A DNA stretch of 64,000 nt from Chitinophaga varians. GTDB taxonomy: Bacteria > Bacteroidota > Bacteroidia > Chitinophagales > Chitinophagaceae. Both the position numbers and the translations under genes were made by a program. A model generated the notes under the pieces. It was not told the DNA's origin, searched no databases, and worked only from the letters and a program-made list of their open reading frames with translations. The stretch spans positions 124,001 through 188,000 of the forward strand of contig NZ_JACVFB010000004.1 of the NCBI RefSeq assembly GCF_014529945.1. Reading direction: 5' to 3'. Shown here piece after piece: positions 1 to 7,874 of this stretch; positions within the stretch are counted from its first letter, which is position 1; the number at the start of each line of letters is the position of its first letter.

Positions 1-264
1 GATCACGCCAAGGCCCCGGCTGCGGTTGATCCAGAGGTCCCATCGGTTCTTAAGCCCTACTTCCGGGGAACGGTATACGATACGGAAATTTTCAGGTGCT
101 TTGGCATTGCTCTGGTCCAGCGAGGTATCCCGTTGCAGGGAGCTGAGGTCCAGCAGATCATGGTATTCCCGGGGATTGAAATGTGGGGCCAGCTGTTGAG
201 CATAGAGGACATTTCCTGTAAAAAATAAAAATAGAAAAGAAACCAGTGAAATGCGAAACATCAT
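1..264 (-). CDS. Lipase family protein, N-terminal part (cut by window edge)
   Basis: Only the first 88 codons lie in the window; the rest runs off the left edge. Two ATGs stand in tandem at 264 and 261. The first 22 residues form a clear Sec signal peptide (Met-Met-Phe-Arg, a hydrophobic Leu/Phe core, then LYAQQ), so the product is exported. The mature part contains YRSPEVGLKNRWDLWIN, which resembles from memory the N-terminal region of Bacteroidota secreted 'lipase family' proteins, just before their first core strand. The catalytic Ser motif (GxSxG) would lie outside the window, so activity cannot be judged. It is divergent from the aspartase gene, with about 135 bp of AT-rich DNA between them. 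The family assignment is from resemblance only. Confidence 0.5.
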   Translation of the reverse strand, partial: MMFRISLVSFLFLFFTGNVLYAQQLAPHFNPREYHDLLDLSSLQRDTSLDQSNAKAPENFRIVYRSPEVGLKNRWDLWINRSRGLGVI

Positions 265-399
265 GAGAATTTACGAATTGCCAATTATGATTTACGAATA
301 GAACAACAGTGTAATGAAAATTCTTTAGATGAAACTACAACAATTATGAGTATTATGTTGTTCTAAAAGCGTTTAACTTCCGGCCCTAAATTAAAATTT

Positions 400-1806
400 A
401 TGTCCAAGAGAATAGAACATGATTTCCTGGGGGAGAAAGAAATACCACAGGATGTGTATTATGGCATTCAGACCCTTCGCGCGTTGGAGAATTTTCATAT
501 CACCGGTATTCCGCTGAAAGTGGAGCCCATCTTTGTAAAGAGCCTGGGTTATGTGAAAAAGGCTGCTGCTATGGCCAATCGGGACCTGGGAGTGCTGGAC
601 AAAAATATTGCAGAATATATTATCAAGGCCAGTGACCGTGTGATCAACGGGGAGTTTGACAATCAATTTTTGAGTGATCTGATACAGGGTGGTGCCGGTA
701 CGTCCGTGAATATGAACGCCAATGAGGTGATTGCCAATGTGGCGCTGGAGATGATGGGCAAACAGAAAGGGGAGTACGAATTCTGCCATCCCAACAACCA
801 TGTGAACTGCTCTCAGTCCACCAACGACGCTTATCCTACTGCTTTTCGTATAGCCCTTATCCTGAAGCTGACTGCTTATAAAGAAGAGCTGGGTAAGCTG
901 GCCGATGCTTTTGATACCAAGGGAGGTGAGTTCCAGAACGTGTTGAAAATGGGCCGTACCCAGTTGCAGGACGCTGTGCCAATGAGTTTGGGCGATGAGT
1001 TCCATGCATTTGCGATCAACCTGAAAGAGGAGCTTTCCCGGGTAGACAGCAGCAAGCGGCTGATTGCCGAAATCAATATGGGGGCTACCGCTATTGGTAC
1101 CCGCGTGAATGCGCCCGAGGGGTATGCGGAGCTGGTGACCCAGTACCTGTGTGAAGTAACCGGGCTGGACCTGAAGTTGGCGGAGAACCTGATTGAGGCC
1201 ACGAATGATACCGGGGCGTATGTGCAGCTTTCCGGTGTACTGAAACGTACAGCCGTGAAGGTGTCTAAGATATGTAATGACCTGCGTTTGTTGTCGTCCG
1301 GACCACGGGCAGGCCTCAACGAAATCAACCTGCCGCCGATGCAGCCGGGATCTTCCATTATGCCGGGCAAGGTAAATCCGGTGATACCCGAGGTGGTGAA
1401 CCAGACCGCGTATTATGTGATCGGTGCCGACCTGACCGTGACCATGGCAGCCGAAGCGGGTCAGCTGCAGCTGAACGTGATGGAACCGGTGATTTCTTTC
1501 GCGTTGTTTACTGCAATCACTTATATGGGCAATGCCTGCCGTACCCTGCGTGAGAAATGTATTCTTGGCATTACTGCCAACGCAGAACATACCAAGCAGA
1601 TGGTGATGAACAGCATTGGCATTGTAACGCAGCTGAATCCGATACTGGGGTATGAGAAATCCGCCAGCATAGCCCGTGAGGCGCTGGAAACCGGTAAGTC
1701 GGTGCATGATATCGCCGTGAAAGAGAAGCAACTGATCACCCAGGAGAAATGGGACGAGATTTTTACGTTCGATAACATGATCAGACCACAGTTCATCAAC
1801 CGTTAA
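400..1806 (+). CDS. aspA: Aspartate ammonia-lyase (aspartase)
   Basis: Cytosolic enzyme that deaminates L-aspartate to fumarate and ammonia. The 468-residue length is normal for the family. The fumarase/aspartase signature GSSIMPGKVNPV, which holds the flexible catalytic-serine loop, is present around residues 310-330, and the N-terminal segment (EHDFLGEKEIPQDVYYGIQT) is typical of aspartases and class II fumarases. Aspartase is preferred over fumarase because a dicarboxylate antiporter and a porin follow on the same strand. In that setting, imported aspartate would be deaminated and fumarate or succinate exchanged. The start at 400 gives the normal N-terminus. A 366-bp gap separates it from the transporter, so they may have separate promoters. 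Confidence 0.93.
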   Translation: MSKRIEHDFLGEKEIPQDVYYGIQTLRALENFHITGIPLKVEPIFVKSLGYVKKAAAMANRDLGVLDKNIAEYIIKASDRVINGEFDNQFLSDLIQGGAGTSVNMNANEVIANVALEMMGKQKGEYEFCHPNNHVNCSQSTNDAYPTAFRIALILKLTAYKEELGKLADAFDTKGGEFQNVLKMGRTQLQDAVPMSLGDEFHAFAINLKEELSRVDSSKRLIAEINMGATAIGTRVNAPEGYAELVTQYLCEVTGLDLKLAENLIEATNDTGAYVQLSGVLKRTAVKVSKICNDLRLLSSGPRAGLNEINLPPMQPGSSIMPGKVNPVIPEVVNQTAYYVIGADLTVTMAAEAGQLQLNVMEPVISFALFTAITYMGNACRTLREKCILGITANAEHTKQMVMNSIGIVTQLNPILGYEKSASIAREALETGKSVHDIAVKEKQLITQEKWDEIFTFDNMIRPQFINR

Positions 1807-1897
1807 CCGTTGGTGACGACCGATTTTTTTGAATAAAATGAGTTTGACTGTGATATTTCGAAGATTTGTGCGAATAGTGTAGAACAAGACAGATCAA

Positions 1898-2074
1898 TTA
1901 GCAGATGTGCCCTGGAACAGGGCCAATGATAAGGCTGGTGCTACACCCGGGTGTGGCACCGGCTATGTAACCAGGATAACCAGGATAACCAGGATAACCG
2001 TAGTAACTGTAATAACCGTAGTAACCGTAGTAACCATTGTAGGGAATAGCCATAACCATCATTATTTCATTCAT
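1898..2074 (-). CDS. Gly/Tyr/Pro-rich micro-protein, 58 aa (candidate)
   Basis: Unrecognised small open frame, antisense to its neighbours. It starts at an ATG at 2074 (other ATGs at 2062, 2059 and 2053) and stops with TAA at 1898-1900. The middle is encoded by a 9-bp tandem repeat and reads as GYY, GYY, GYY, SYY, GYP, GYP, GYP. The tail has one internal Cys (residue 44) and ends in Cys (residue 58). Two points favour coding on this strand: the repeat unit is a whole number of codons, and Tyr codons alternate TAT/TAC synonymously, whereas the opposite-strand frame changes Val/Ile/Arg. Against it: no recognisable homologue or ribosome site, and it lies between two co-oriented genes. Function unknown; structural Gly-Tyr peptide or secreted peptide precursor are both possible. 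Confidence 0.35.
   Translation of the reverse strand: MNEIMMVMAIPYNGYYGYYGYYSYYGYPGYPGYPGYIAGATPGCSTSLIIGPVPGHIC
1968..2039. repeat. 9-bp tandem repeat, 8 units
   Basis: Eight consecutive 9-bp units read TAACCAGGA three times, then TAACCGTAG variants. They are in phase with the antisense Gly/Tyr-rich frame at 1898-2074 and encode its GYY/GYP triplets. Confidence 0.9.
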
Positions 2075-2172
2075 TATAACACTTGGTGTAGAAAGGCGGT
2101 GAAATAGTGTACAGTTATATGCTATAATTTTCTATCGATATTGATTATCTTCAGCAGCACATATTATTTTAT

Positions 2173-3513
2173 ATGATCTGGTTAGAGTTCGCAATATTAC
2201 TCACCGCTATCCTGGTGGGAGCCCGTATGAAAGGCATTGGTCTTGGGGTGATGGGTATGGTGGCATTAGCGGTGTATATCTTTATTTTCCGCATGCGGCC
2301 GGCTGATCCGCCGATAGATGTGATGCTGATCATTCTGGCGGTAGTAACTACCGCTGCCACTTTGCAGGCCGCCGGTGGCATGGACTACCTGGTGCGGCTG
2401 GCGGAGAAGATATTGCGTAGTAAGCCTTCCCTGATTGTTTTACTGGGACCATTGGTCACTTATTTCTTTACCCTTTTTGCCGGTACAGCACATATTACTT
2501 ACTCGCTGTTACCTATTATTGCGGAAGTATCTACCAAGAAAAAAATAAGGCCGGAGCGGGCGTTGAGTATTTCGGTGATCTCGTCGCATCTGGCCATTAC
2601 AGCTAGCCCTATTTCTGCTGCCACGGCTGCGTTGCTCACTATCCTCAGTGGAAAAATCGAGCTGCTCGATATTCTGCGGGTATGTATACCCGCCACCATC
2701 CTGGGTACGCTGGCCGGTGTAGTGGTATGCTGGAAGAAAGGCAAAGAGCTGGAGAAAGACCCGGTATTCCTGGAAAAGATGAAAGACCCGGAGTTTGCGG
2801 CCCTGATAGCGGCAGATGTGCAGGAGAGCAAAGCACCGCTGTTACCGGGCGCCAAAGTGTCGGTGCTGATCTTTGGGTTGGCGGTATTGCTGATAGTGCT
2901 GGTGGGCGCTTTCCCCGATATGCTGCCATCCTTCGGGGAAGGGAAGAGTAATATGGCGGTAGATGCTACCGGGCATATTAAAATGGCTGCGGTGATAGAG
3001 CTGGTGATGCTGGCCGCTGCTGCTGCCATGATGCTGTTTTGCCGTACCTCGGCCGCCGCTGTGGCCAAAGCCAGCCTGTTTAATTCCGGTGCACAGGCCG
3101 TGGTATCTATCTTTGGGGTGGTATGGATGAGCGCCACCTTCATGCAAACCAATACCGGTGTTATTGAGAGCACATTGGGCAATATGGTCCGGGCAGCCCC
3201 CTGGACATTCGCCATTGCGCTATTCATACTGAGCATTTTACTTTTTAGTCAGGCAGCTACCACCAAGGCCCTCATGCCGCTGGGAATGTCCCTCGGCATC
3301 CTGCCGGCACATATGGTAGCCATGTTTCCTGCTGTTAACGGGGACTTCGTACTGCCAGGTTATCCGACACTGCTGGCGGCCATTAACTTTGACCGCACCG
3401 GTAGTACCCATATCGGGAAATACCTGGTCAACCACAGCTTTATGATTCCCGGGATTGTCAGTGTAGCCGTATCCGTTGCCGCCGGGTTCTTTCTGGCCGG
3501 CATCCTGTTATAG
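2173..3513 (+). CDS. Anaerobic C4-dicarboxylate antiporter, Dcu family
   Basis: Inner-membrane exchanger for aspartate, malate, fumarate and succinate. The 446-residue chain has about ten to twelve hydrophobic segments and no signal peptide, and starts in a membrane helix (MIWLEFAILLTAILVGARMKG), as DcuA/DcuB proteins do. GTAHITYSLLPIIAEV near residue 105 and the region HLAITASPISAA near residue 140 fit the family. DcuA and DcuB cannot be told apart by eye. It sits between aspA and a porin on the same strand, the usual Bacteroidota aspartate-to-fumarate module. The 39-bp gap to the porin suggests co-transcription. Confidence 0.88.
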   Translation: MIWLEFAILLTAILVGARMKGIGLGVMGMVALAVYIFIFRMRPADPPIDVMLIILAVVTTAATLQAAGGMDYLVRLAEKILRSKPSLIVLLGPLVTYFFTLFAGTAHITYSLLPIIAEVSTKKKIRPERALSISVISSHLAITASPISAATAALLTILSGKIELLDILRVCIPATILGTLAGVVVCWKKGKELEKDPVFLEKMKDPEFAALIAADVQESKAPLLPGAKVSVLIFGLAVLLIVLVGAFPDMLPSFGEGKSNMAVDATGHIKMAAVIELVMLAAAAAMMLFCRTSAAAVAKASLFNSGAQAVVSIFGVVWMSATFMQTNTGVIESTLGNMVRAAPWTFAIALFILSILLFSQAATTKALMPLGMSLGILPAHMVAMFPAVNGDFVLPGYPTLLAAINFDRTGSTHIGKYLVNHSFMIPGIVSVAVSVAAGFFLAGILL

Positions 3514-3552
3514 ACGACCATATTTTTTCTTTAACTCCCAAATTTAACCTTT

Positions 3553-4716
3553 ATGCATATCCGCAATTGGCTGGTAGCCTGCATGATGTTGTTTCCGCTT
3601 GCTGCAATAGCACAGCACCAGGAATCGAAGAAAGATACGCTCTATAAACCCCTCATCCCCATCAGCAAAGCTCCCCTGTTAAACAACGTGGACATCATCG
3701 CCAACATGCGCTACGCTTTCCGCAACGAGTTTGACAAAGGCACCTATACCGGCTCCCGCTTTGTTAATGAACAGTTCCGGCTGGAGATAAAAGGCAAGGT
3801 GCTCGATAAACTCTACTTCCGCTTCCGGGACCGCTACACCCGCGACCCCGAAACCCAGTCCGTAGATAACCTCAGCCGCTCCACAGACCTGGCCTATCTA
3901 CGCTTCGACCCCAGCGAACACTGGAAAATATATGCCGGTAAACTGTGCGCCGATTGGGGGGGAGTGGAATTTGATGATAACCCCATACAGATCTACGAAT
4001 ATTCAGACATCATCGAGAATTCAGACAACTTCCTGTCCGGCGCCGGCGTGGGATATCTCCCTAACAACAACCACGAATTCACCCTGCAGCTGCTCAACAG
4101 CCGCACCAAAACCTTTAAAGAACTATATGACTCCATCCCCGGCATTTATGAAAGCAAATTCCCCTTTGCGGCGGTGATCAACTGGCGCGGCCGATTGTTC
4201 GACGGAAAAGTGACCACCATCTGGTCTTACAGCATTTTCAAAGAAGCTACCCACCAGTACATGAACTATATCGCCCTGGGCAACTCCCTGATACTTCCCA
4301 ACTTTAAACTGGATTACGATTTTAAACTCAGCATGGAAAACCTGGACCGCAAATTCCTCGTCTCCAACTGGATACCCAACATGAAAGCAGCACAAGGCGT
4401 CACCTACATGAGCCACTGGCTGCGCGCCGATGTGCGCCTGAGCAAAATTGTACACCTGACCGCCACCGGATTCGTGGATTTTGCCTTTTGGAATGGGAAC
4501 CCCGATCCCAACAAAGACAAAAAACTACGCACCGCCTGGGGCTATGTGCCAGCCATCGAAGTATATCCCTTCGATAAATATGACCTGAAAATCTTTCTGA
4601 ATATGGTCGGCAGGGTATATCGCTATACCGACTATGCACAAACGAAATTTGGCCTGGTGAATGACGATACCTACCGGTTTTCCATAGGGTTCATTACGCC
4701 GCTGTTGGTGTTGTGA
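3553..4716 (+). CDS. Outer-membrane porin, OprO/P-like
   Basis: The 387-residue protein has a cleavable signal peptide (residues 1-20, ending AAIAQ) and a body of alternating amphipathic strands rich in aromatic residues, with strand pairs such as LDKLYFRFRDRYTRD and HWKIYAGKLCADWGG. It ends in a hydrophobic segment (ITPLLVL), as outer-membrane barrels do. The pattern matches phosphate-selective-porin-like proteins found next to aspA and dcu genes in Bacteroidota. It probably lets dicarboxylates cross the outer membrane for the antiporter encoded just upstream. Substrate choice is inferred from context only. Confidence 0.75.
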   Translation: MHIRNWLVACMMLFPLAAIAQHQESKKDTLYKPLIPISKAPLLNNVDIIANMRYAFRNEFDKGTYTGSRFVNEQFRLEIKGKVLDKLYFRFRDRYTRDPETQSVDNLSRSTDLAYLRFDPSEHWKIYAGKLCADWGGVEFDDNPIQIYEYSDIIENSDNFLSGAGVGYLPNNNHEFTLQLLNSRTKTFKELYDSIPGIYESKFPFAAVINWRGRLFDGKVTTIWSYSIFKEATHQYMNYIALGNSLILPNFKLDYDFKLSMENLDRKFLVSNWIPNMKAAQGVTYMSHWLRADVRLSKIVHLTATGFVDFAFWNGNPDPNKDKKLRTAWGYVPAIEVYPFDKYDLKIFLNMVGRVYRYTDYAQTKFGLVNDDTYRFSIGFITPLLVL

Positions 4717-4775
4717 TGAATGGTGTGTGGCGCGTTCATGTTTTGTGTTCACGTTCCTTGTTCGCCATTCGTGTT

Positions 4776-4810
4776 CCCAGGGCTAAAGCCCTGGGCTATG
4801 TTGTTGTTCA
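4776..4810 (+). repeat. REP-like palindromic element, copy 1
   Basis: A perfect 20-bp palindromic core (CCCAGGGCT, AA, AGCCCTGGG) is followed by a conserved tail, CTATGTTGTTGTTCA. All 35 bp are identical, in inverted orientation, to copy 2 at 5186-5220. Confidence 0.85.
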
Positions 4811-4980
4811 GGTTCGTTAATAGTTGAGGTTCATTATGGGATAGGGAGTTGTGTTTCCGTGCTTGGTTTTTACAGGGTTATAGTCTAGAGTAAATGTTGT
4901 TGTATTCTTGTGGCATCGGTAATTGTTGCCGTTATGGATATTATTTCTGTTGCTTCTGCCATCTTCCCATTGCCTCCATC

Positions 4981-5074
4981 ATTTTATATCATTCTCCTCA
5001 TTTCATATCATTCTCCTCATTTCATATCATTCTCCATCATTTCATATCATTCTCTTCATTTCATATCATTCCTC
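4981..5074 (+). repeat. Direct repeat array, 19-20 bp unit, 5 copies
   Basis: The unit is close to ATTTCATATCATTCTCCTC, repeated five times with small changes and no spacers. It lies between the two inverted REP-like copies. The lack of spacers rules out CRISPR. Confidence 0.85.
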
Positions 5075-5185
5075 ATCTTGCCTTTTACTCCCTATCATTC
5101 CCGTTGCTTCTTATTATCTCTATTGCCTCTTTTATCTCCATTGCACCCCTTTCTTCCATTACAACTCCTTTAATCCTTACGGATT

Positions 5186-5220
5186 TGAACAACAACATAG
5201 CCCAGGGCTTTAGCCCTGGG
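5186..5220 (-). repeat. REP-like palindromic element, copy 2
   Basis: Inverted, identical 35-bp partner of 4776-4810, with the same palindromic core and the TGAACAACAACATAG tail on the left. Confidence 0.85.
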
Positions 5221-5230
5221 ATTATGAACG

Positions 5231-5279
5231 ATCAAAACAAACGGGGCTAACCCATTAGGTCAGCCCCGTTTGTTTTGAT
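5231..5279. terminator. Strong hairpin, likely terminator of the minus-strand gene
   Basis: An 18-bp perfect stem (5231-5248 with 5262-5279; ATCAAAACAAACGGGGCT) with a 13-nt loop lies 20 bp beyond the stop of the TonB-plug gene. A-rich DNA on one arm gives U residues on the transcript. Confidence 0.75.
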
Positions 5280-5298
5280 GAAAATTTCTTTATCGTGA

Positions 5299-7743
5299 TT
5301 AGAATTCCTGTTCCAGCTTACCCACCGTTCCTTCATCGGTGATACCCTGTACCACTACGCGGAAACGTTTGGAGAAGTCGTTGTTATAGAATTCCACCTT
5401 GGCGGTATGTGTCAATGTGTCTACCGCAACATTGGGATTCCAGTAGAGGGTCAGGCGTTTGTCGGGCAGGGCATGCACCTCTTTTTTTACGGAGTAGTCC
5501 GGTGAATAGAAAGTTTTCACGATAGCATAACCTGCTTTTTTGTACAGCTGGAAACCTTTGATAGACGGGTCGTTAGCGGGCGGATTGTCGCCACCTTTTT
5601 TGGTATATACCGCGATAGCGCCGTTAGCGCCGCCGAAGCCGCCCATGAATGGAGGACGGAAAACTTTGATCAGCGCCACATCATTGATAGACAGGGTGCT
5701 CAGCATGCTGATGTCGGTCTGCATTTCGTTGAGATACAAGCCTGGTTTGCCACCGCGCCAGGAGAGGCTCGGATTGCTGAGGTCACCGGTGATCTGTAAG
5801 CCGGCCACTTTGGACTGGAGATACTGGAAGATATTGTAGGCGGTAGGATTCTCTTTGGTGAGGTCAAAACTATACCCATCGCCGCCGGAGAACATACCGG
5901 AAGTGTACCGTTTTTCGGTGGTTTCCTCCGGTTTGATTTTTTTCGCATTTACATTCACTTCCTGCAGATATACCGTTTTATTATTGATGGCACGATTCAC
6001 TTTGTTGCTTTCAGCAGCAGTGGCGAGGAACAGCTTCAGTGAATTGTTGTCGATGGCCGGTGGTACCCGCAGCGGGTAAGGTATTTTTACCTGTGTGGCG
6101 CGGTCAAAGAAGTGGATATCAAACTTCACGTTTACGTCTTTGCTTTTCTTGGCGTCGCTGCCCTGATAGTAGATATAAGCGGTGTCAGGGAATACCATGT
6201 TGGCGATGTTGAACTGGCCTTTTTCATCGACAGGCGCAGAGGCGAACATAGAAGAGCTGTCTACCGGCAGTTTGATGATCATGTCCAGTTTGCCGCCTAC
6301 GATGGGTCTGCCGTTAACGCCGGTGGTGATACCTTTTACGGTAACGCCCTGTTCATAAGGGTAACGGACTTCCGGGAATTCGTTTTTCGCAATCTTTTCC
6401 CAGCTAAATCTGCGCCATCCGTTGGTGAGCATCACGAGATCCAGGGCCTGCAGGGTAGCGGGATTGGTATCCTTGAAGTACCAGTTGGGATTGTATACAT
6501 ATCCTTTGATGTCGGAAGTCAGCAGGAGGGTAGACACGATATCGGCGGCATTTTTATCAACCGGCACGGCATCGGCATCGGTAACAGCCACGGAGATATT
6601 GGATTGCAGCGTATCGGGGAGGCGCAGCACAAAAGTGCTTTTCTTGCGGGGCTCGCGGGCTACGTCAGATTCCAGTACGTCCATCTCCATACGGTCGTTG
6701 TTGCGAACGAAGGCCAGTCGCTCTGCGAGCGGCGTGCCGTTGTTGCCGAACAGTGTTATCTGAAGAATGCCGCTGGGCAGTTTATCAGCCGGGATGAAGC
6801 CACTGATGCGGCCTTCCGATACATCGAGGAGGGCCTTGTAGACCAGCTGCTGGCCCATCTGTGCGATGACGACCAGCTTATTGGTGGCGGTATCGCCCAT
6901 ATTAGCCGGAACAGCCTGATAGAAAATGCGGGCGCCTTTATTGAAGACCTTCAGGGACGCGCCGTTGGTTTGAACAGCCGGCAACGTAAAGGTTTTGCTT
7001 TGTCCTTTGGCGCTTTTCACGACGGCCTGAAAAGCGTCGGAACCGGCGGCAGGTGTGATCTCGAAGGTGCCCATCCCGTCGTGTATGGATTTGATGGCGG
7101 TGTTTTTCGGATCTTTTATGGTACCGGTTACCTCTATGGGGTAACCGTTGTTGTCAATAGCCTTGAAAGCCACGGTGTTAGCCTGGCCTGCAATGAGGTT
7201 CCCTCCTTCAGGGAAGAACTGTACAGAGAAGTCGGCAGCGGTACTGTCGGCAGCGGGGCCGCCCTTTTTAGCCGGATCAAATACCTCGATGGTACGGGTG
7301 TAAGTGAAGGCCGGGTCGAAGTTGAGCATCCAGGCGGTATAAGCTCTCAGCTGGTATACGCCGGGTTTCTGTGCTTCGGGCAGTTCAAAATTACCGGGTG
7401 CGCCGGCATTGAAAACGGCAAACAGTTTCTTCTGAACGATGTTATTATTCTTGTCGAGCAGCTCCACATACAGATTGGTAGCCTGTGTGGAGGGGAGGCC
7501 CTGGAGGGTGACATATCCTTTGAACCAGATGGTTTCTCCGGCGGCATAGTAGTCTTTGTCCAGATGCAGGAACACTTTCTCCTGCGGATAGCGGGTGTTG
7601 TATTGTTGTAAAGCCTGAACCAGATGATCTGACCAGTCGGCAGGTGGCGGCATCACCGCCACGGCGCCCATAACTCCGGCCAGCAGGGTAGCGGGGACCA
7701 TCCACTTCAGGCGACGTCTCGTTTTGGTATTGTGCACTTGCAT
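5299..7743 (-). CDS. Envelope protein with MG2-like and TonB-plug domains, no barrel
   Basis: This 814-residue protein (ATG at 7743; a TTG at 7788 would add 15 residues) has a basic start and one hydrophobic export segment at about residues 12-35. An alpha-2-macroglobulin MG2-like stretch follows (EKVFLHLDKDYYAAGETIWF, about residues 50-70), then several beta-sandwich-like modules. A TonB-receptor plug-like domain lies near residues 640-735 (GLQITGDLSNPSLSWRGG, then GGANGAIAVYTKKGG). It stops about 70 residues after that, so no 22-strand barrel exists. Such proteins recur in Bacteroidota with unknown function; cell-surface assembly or binding is a guess. It stands alone on its strand and is divergent from the flavoprotein gene. 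Confidence 0.72.
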   Translation of the reverse strand: MQVHNTKTRRRLKWMVPATLLAGVMGAVAVMPPPADWSDHLVQALQQYNTRYPQEKVFLHLDKDYYAAGETIWFKGYVTLQGLPSTQATNLYVELLDKNNNIVQKKLFAVFNAGAPGNFELPEAQKPGVYQLRAYTAWMLNFDPAFTYTRTIEVFDPAKKGGPAADSTAADFSVQFFPEGGNLIAGQANTVAFKAIDNNGYPIEVTGTIKDPKNTAIKSIHDGMGTFEITPAAGSDAFQAVVKSAKGQSKTFTLPAVQTNGASLKVFNKGARIFYQAVPANMGDTATNKLVVIAQMGQQLVYKALLDVSEGRISGFIPADKLPSGILQITLFGNNGTPLAERLAFVRNNDRMEMDVLESDVAREPRKKSTFVLRLPDTLQSNISVAVTDADAVPVDKNAADIVSTLLLTSDIKGYVYNPNWYFKDTNPATLQALDLVMLTNGWRRFSWEKIAKNEFPEVRYPYEQGVTVKGITTGVNGRPIVGGKLDMIIKLPVDSSSMFASAPVDEKGQFNIANMVFPDTAYIYYQGSDAKKSKDVNVKFDIHFFDRATQVKIPYPLRVPPAIDNNSLKLFLATAAESNKVNRAINNKTVYLQEVNVNAKKIKPEETTEKRYTSGMFSGGDGYSFDLTKENPTAYNIFQYLQSKVAGLQITGDLSNPSLSWRGGKPGLYLNEMQTDISMLSTLSINDVALIKVFRPPFMGGFGGANGAIAVYTKKGGDNPPANDPSIKGFQLYKKAGYAIVKTFYSPDYSVKKEVHALPDKRLTLYWNPNVAVDTLTHTAKVEFYNNDFSKRFRVVVQGITDEGTVGKLEQEF

Positions 7744-7874
7744 GAACTGTATTTTGAGCCGAAATAATGGATATAAATAATAGGACAAATATAAACTTAC
7801 GAAAGAATAAACGGTAAGATTACGGCAGGTTTGTTATTATTGCGTCTTCAAGCTTTGGTTTTAACAAGATTTTA

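Larger units (their letters stand above)
4717..5298. other. Gene-free, repeat-rich gap (582 bp)
   Basis: I see no credible gene. The gap holds two inverted 35-bp copies of the CCCAGGGCT element (4776-4810 and 5186-5220), a direct-repeat array between them (4981-5074) followed by pyrimidine-rich degenerate repeats up to about 5165, and a strong terminator (5231-5279). Frames open across the pyrimidine-rich part give low-complexity Ser/His/Ile strings in three registers, which is expected from the repeats. Confidence 0.8.

Noticed and set aside
391..1887. Long open frame on the minus strand over aspA
   Set aside because: It mirrors the clear aspartase frame, lacks a start context and has no sensible domain; it arises from codon bias.
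1907..2107. 66-codon plus-strand frame across the 9-bp repeat
   Set aside because: Changes in the repeat are non-synonymous in this frame (Val/Ile/Arg) but mostly synonymous (Tyr) on the minus strand.
4981..5074. CRISPR array
   Set aside because: Repeats are contiguous with no spacers and there are no cas genes.
4894..5250. Overlapping plus-strand frames rich in Ser, His and Ile
   Set aside because: Three registers stay open because of the pyrimidine-rich repeat; the products are low-complexity and have no start signal.
6112..7611. Long open frame on the plus strand inside the plug-domain gene
   Set aside because: It is the reverse-strand shadow of a gene with recognisable MG2-like and plug motifs.
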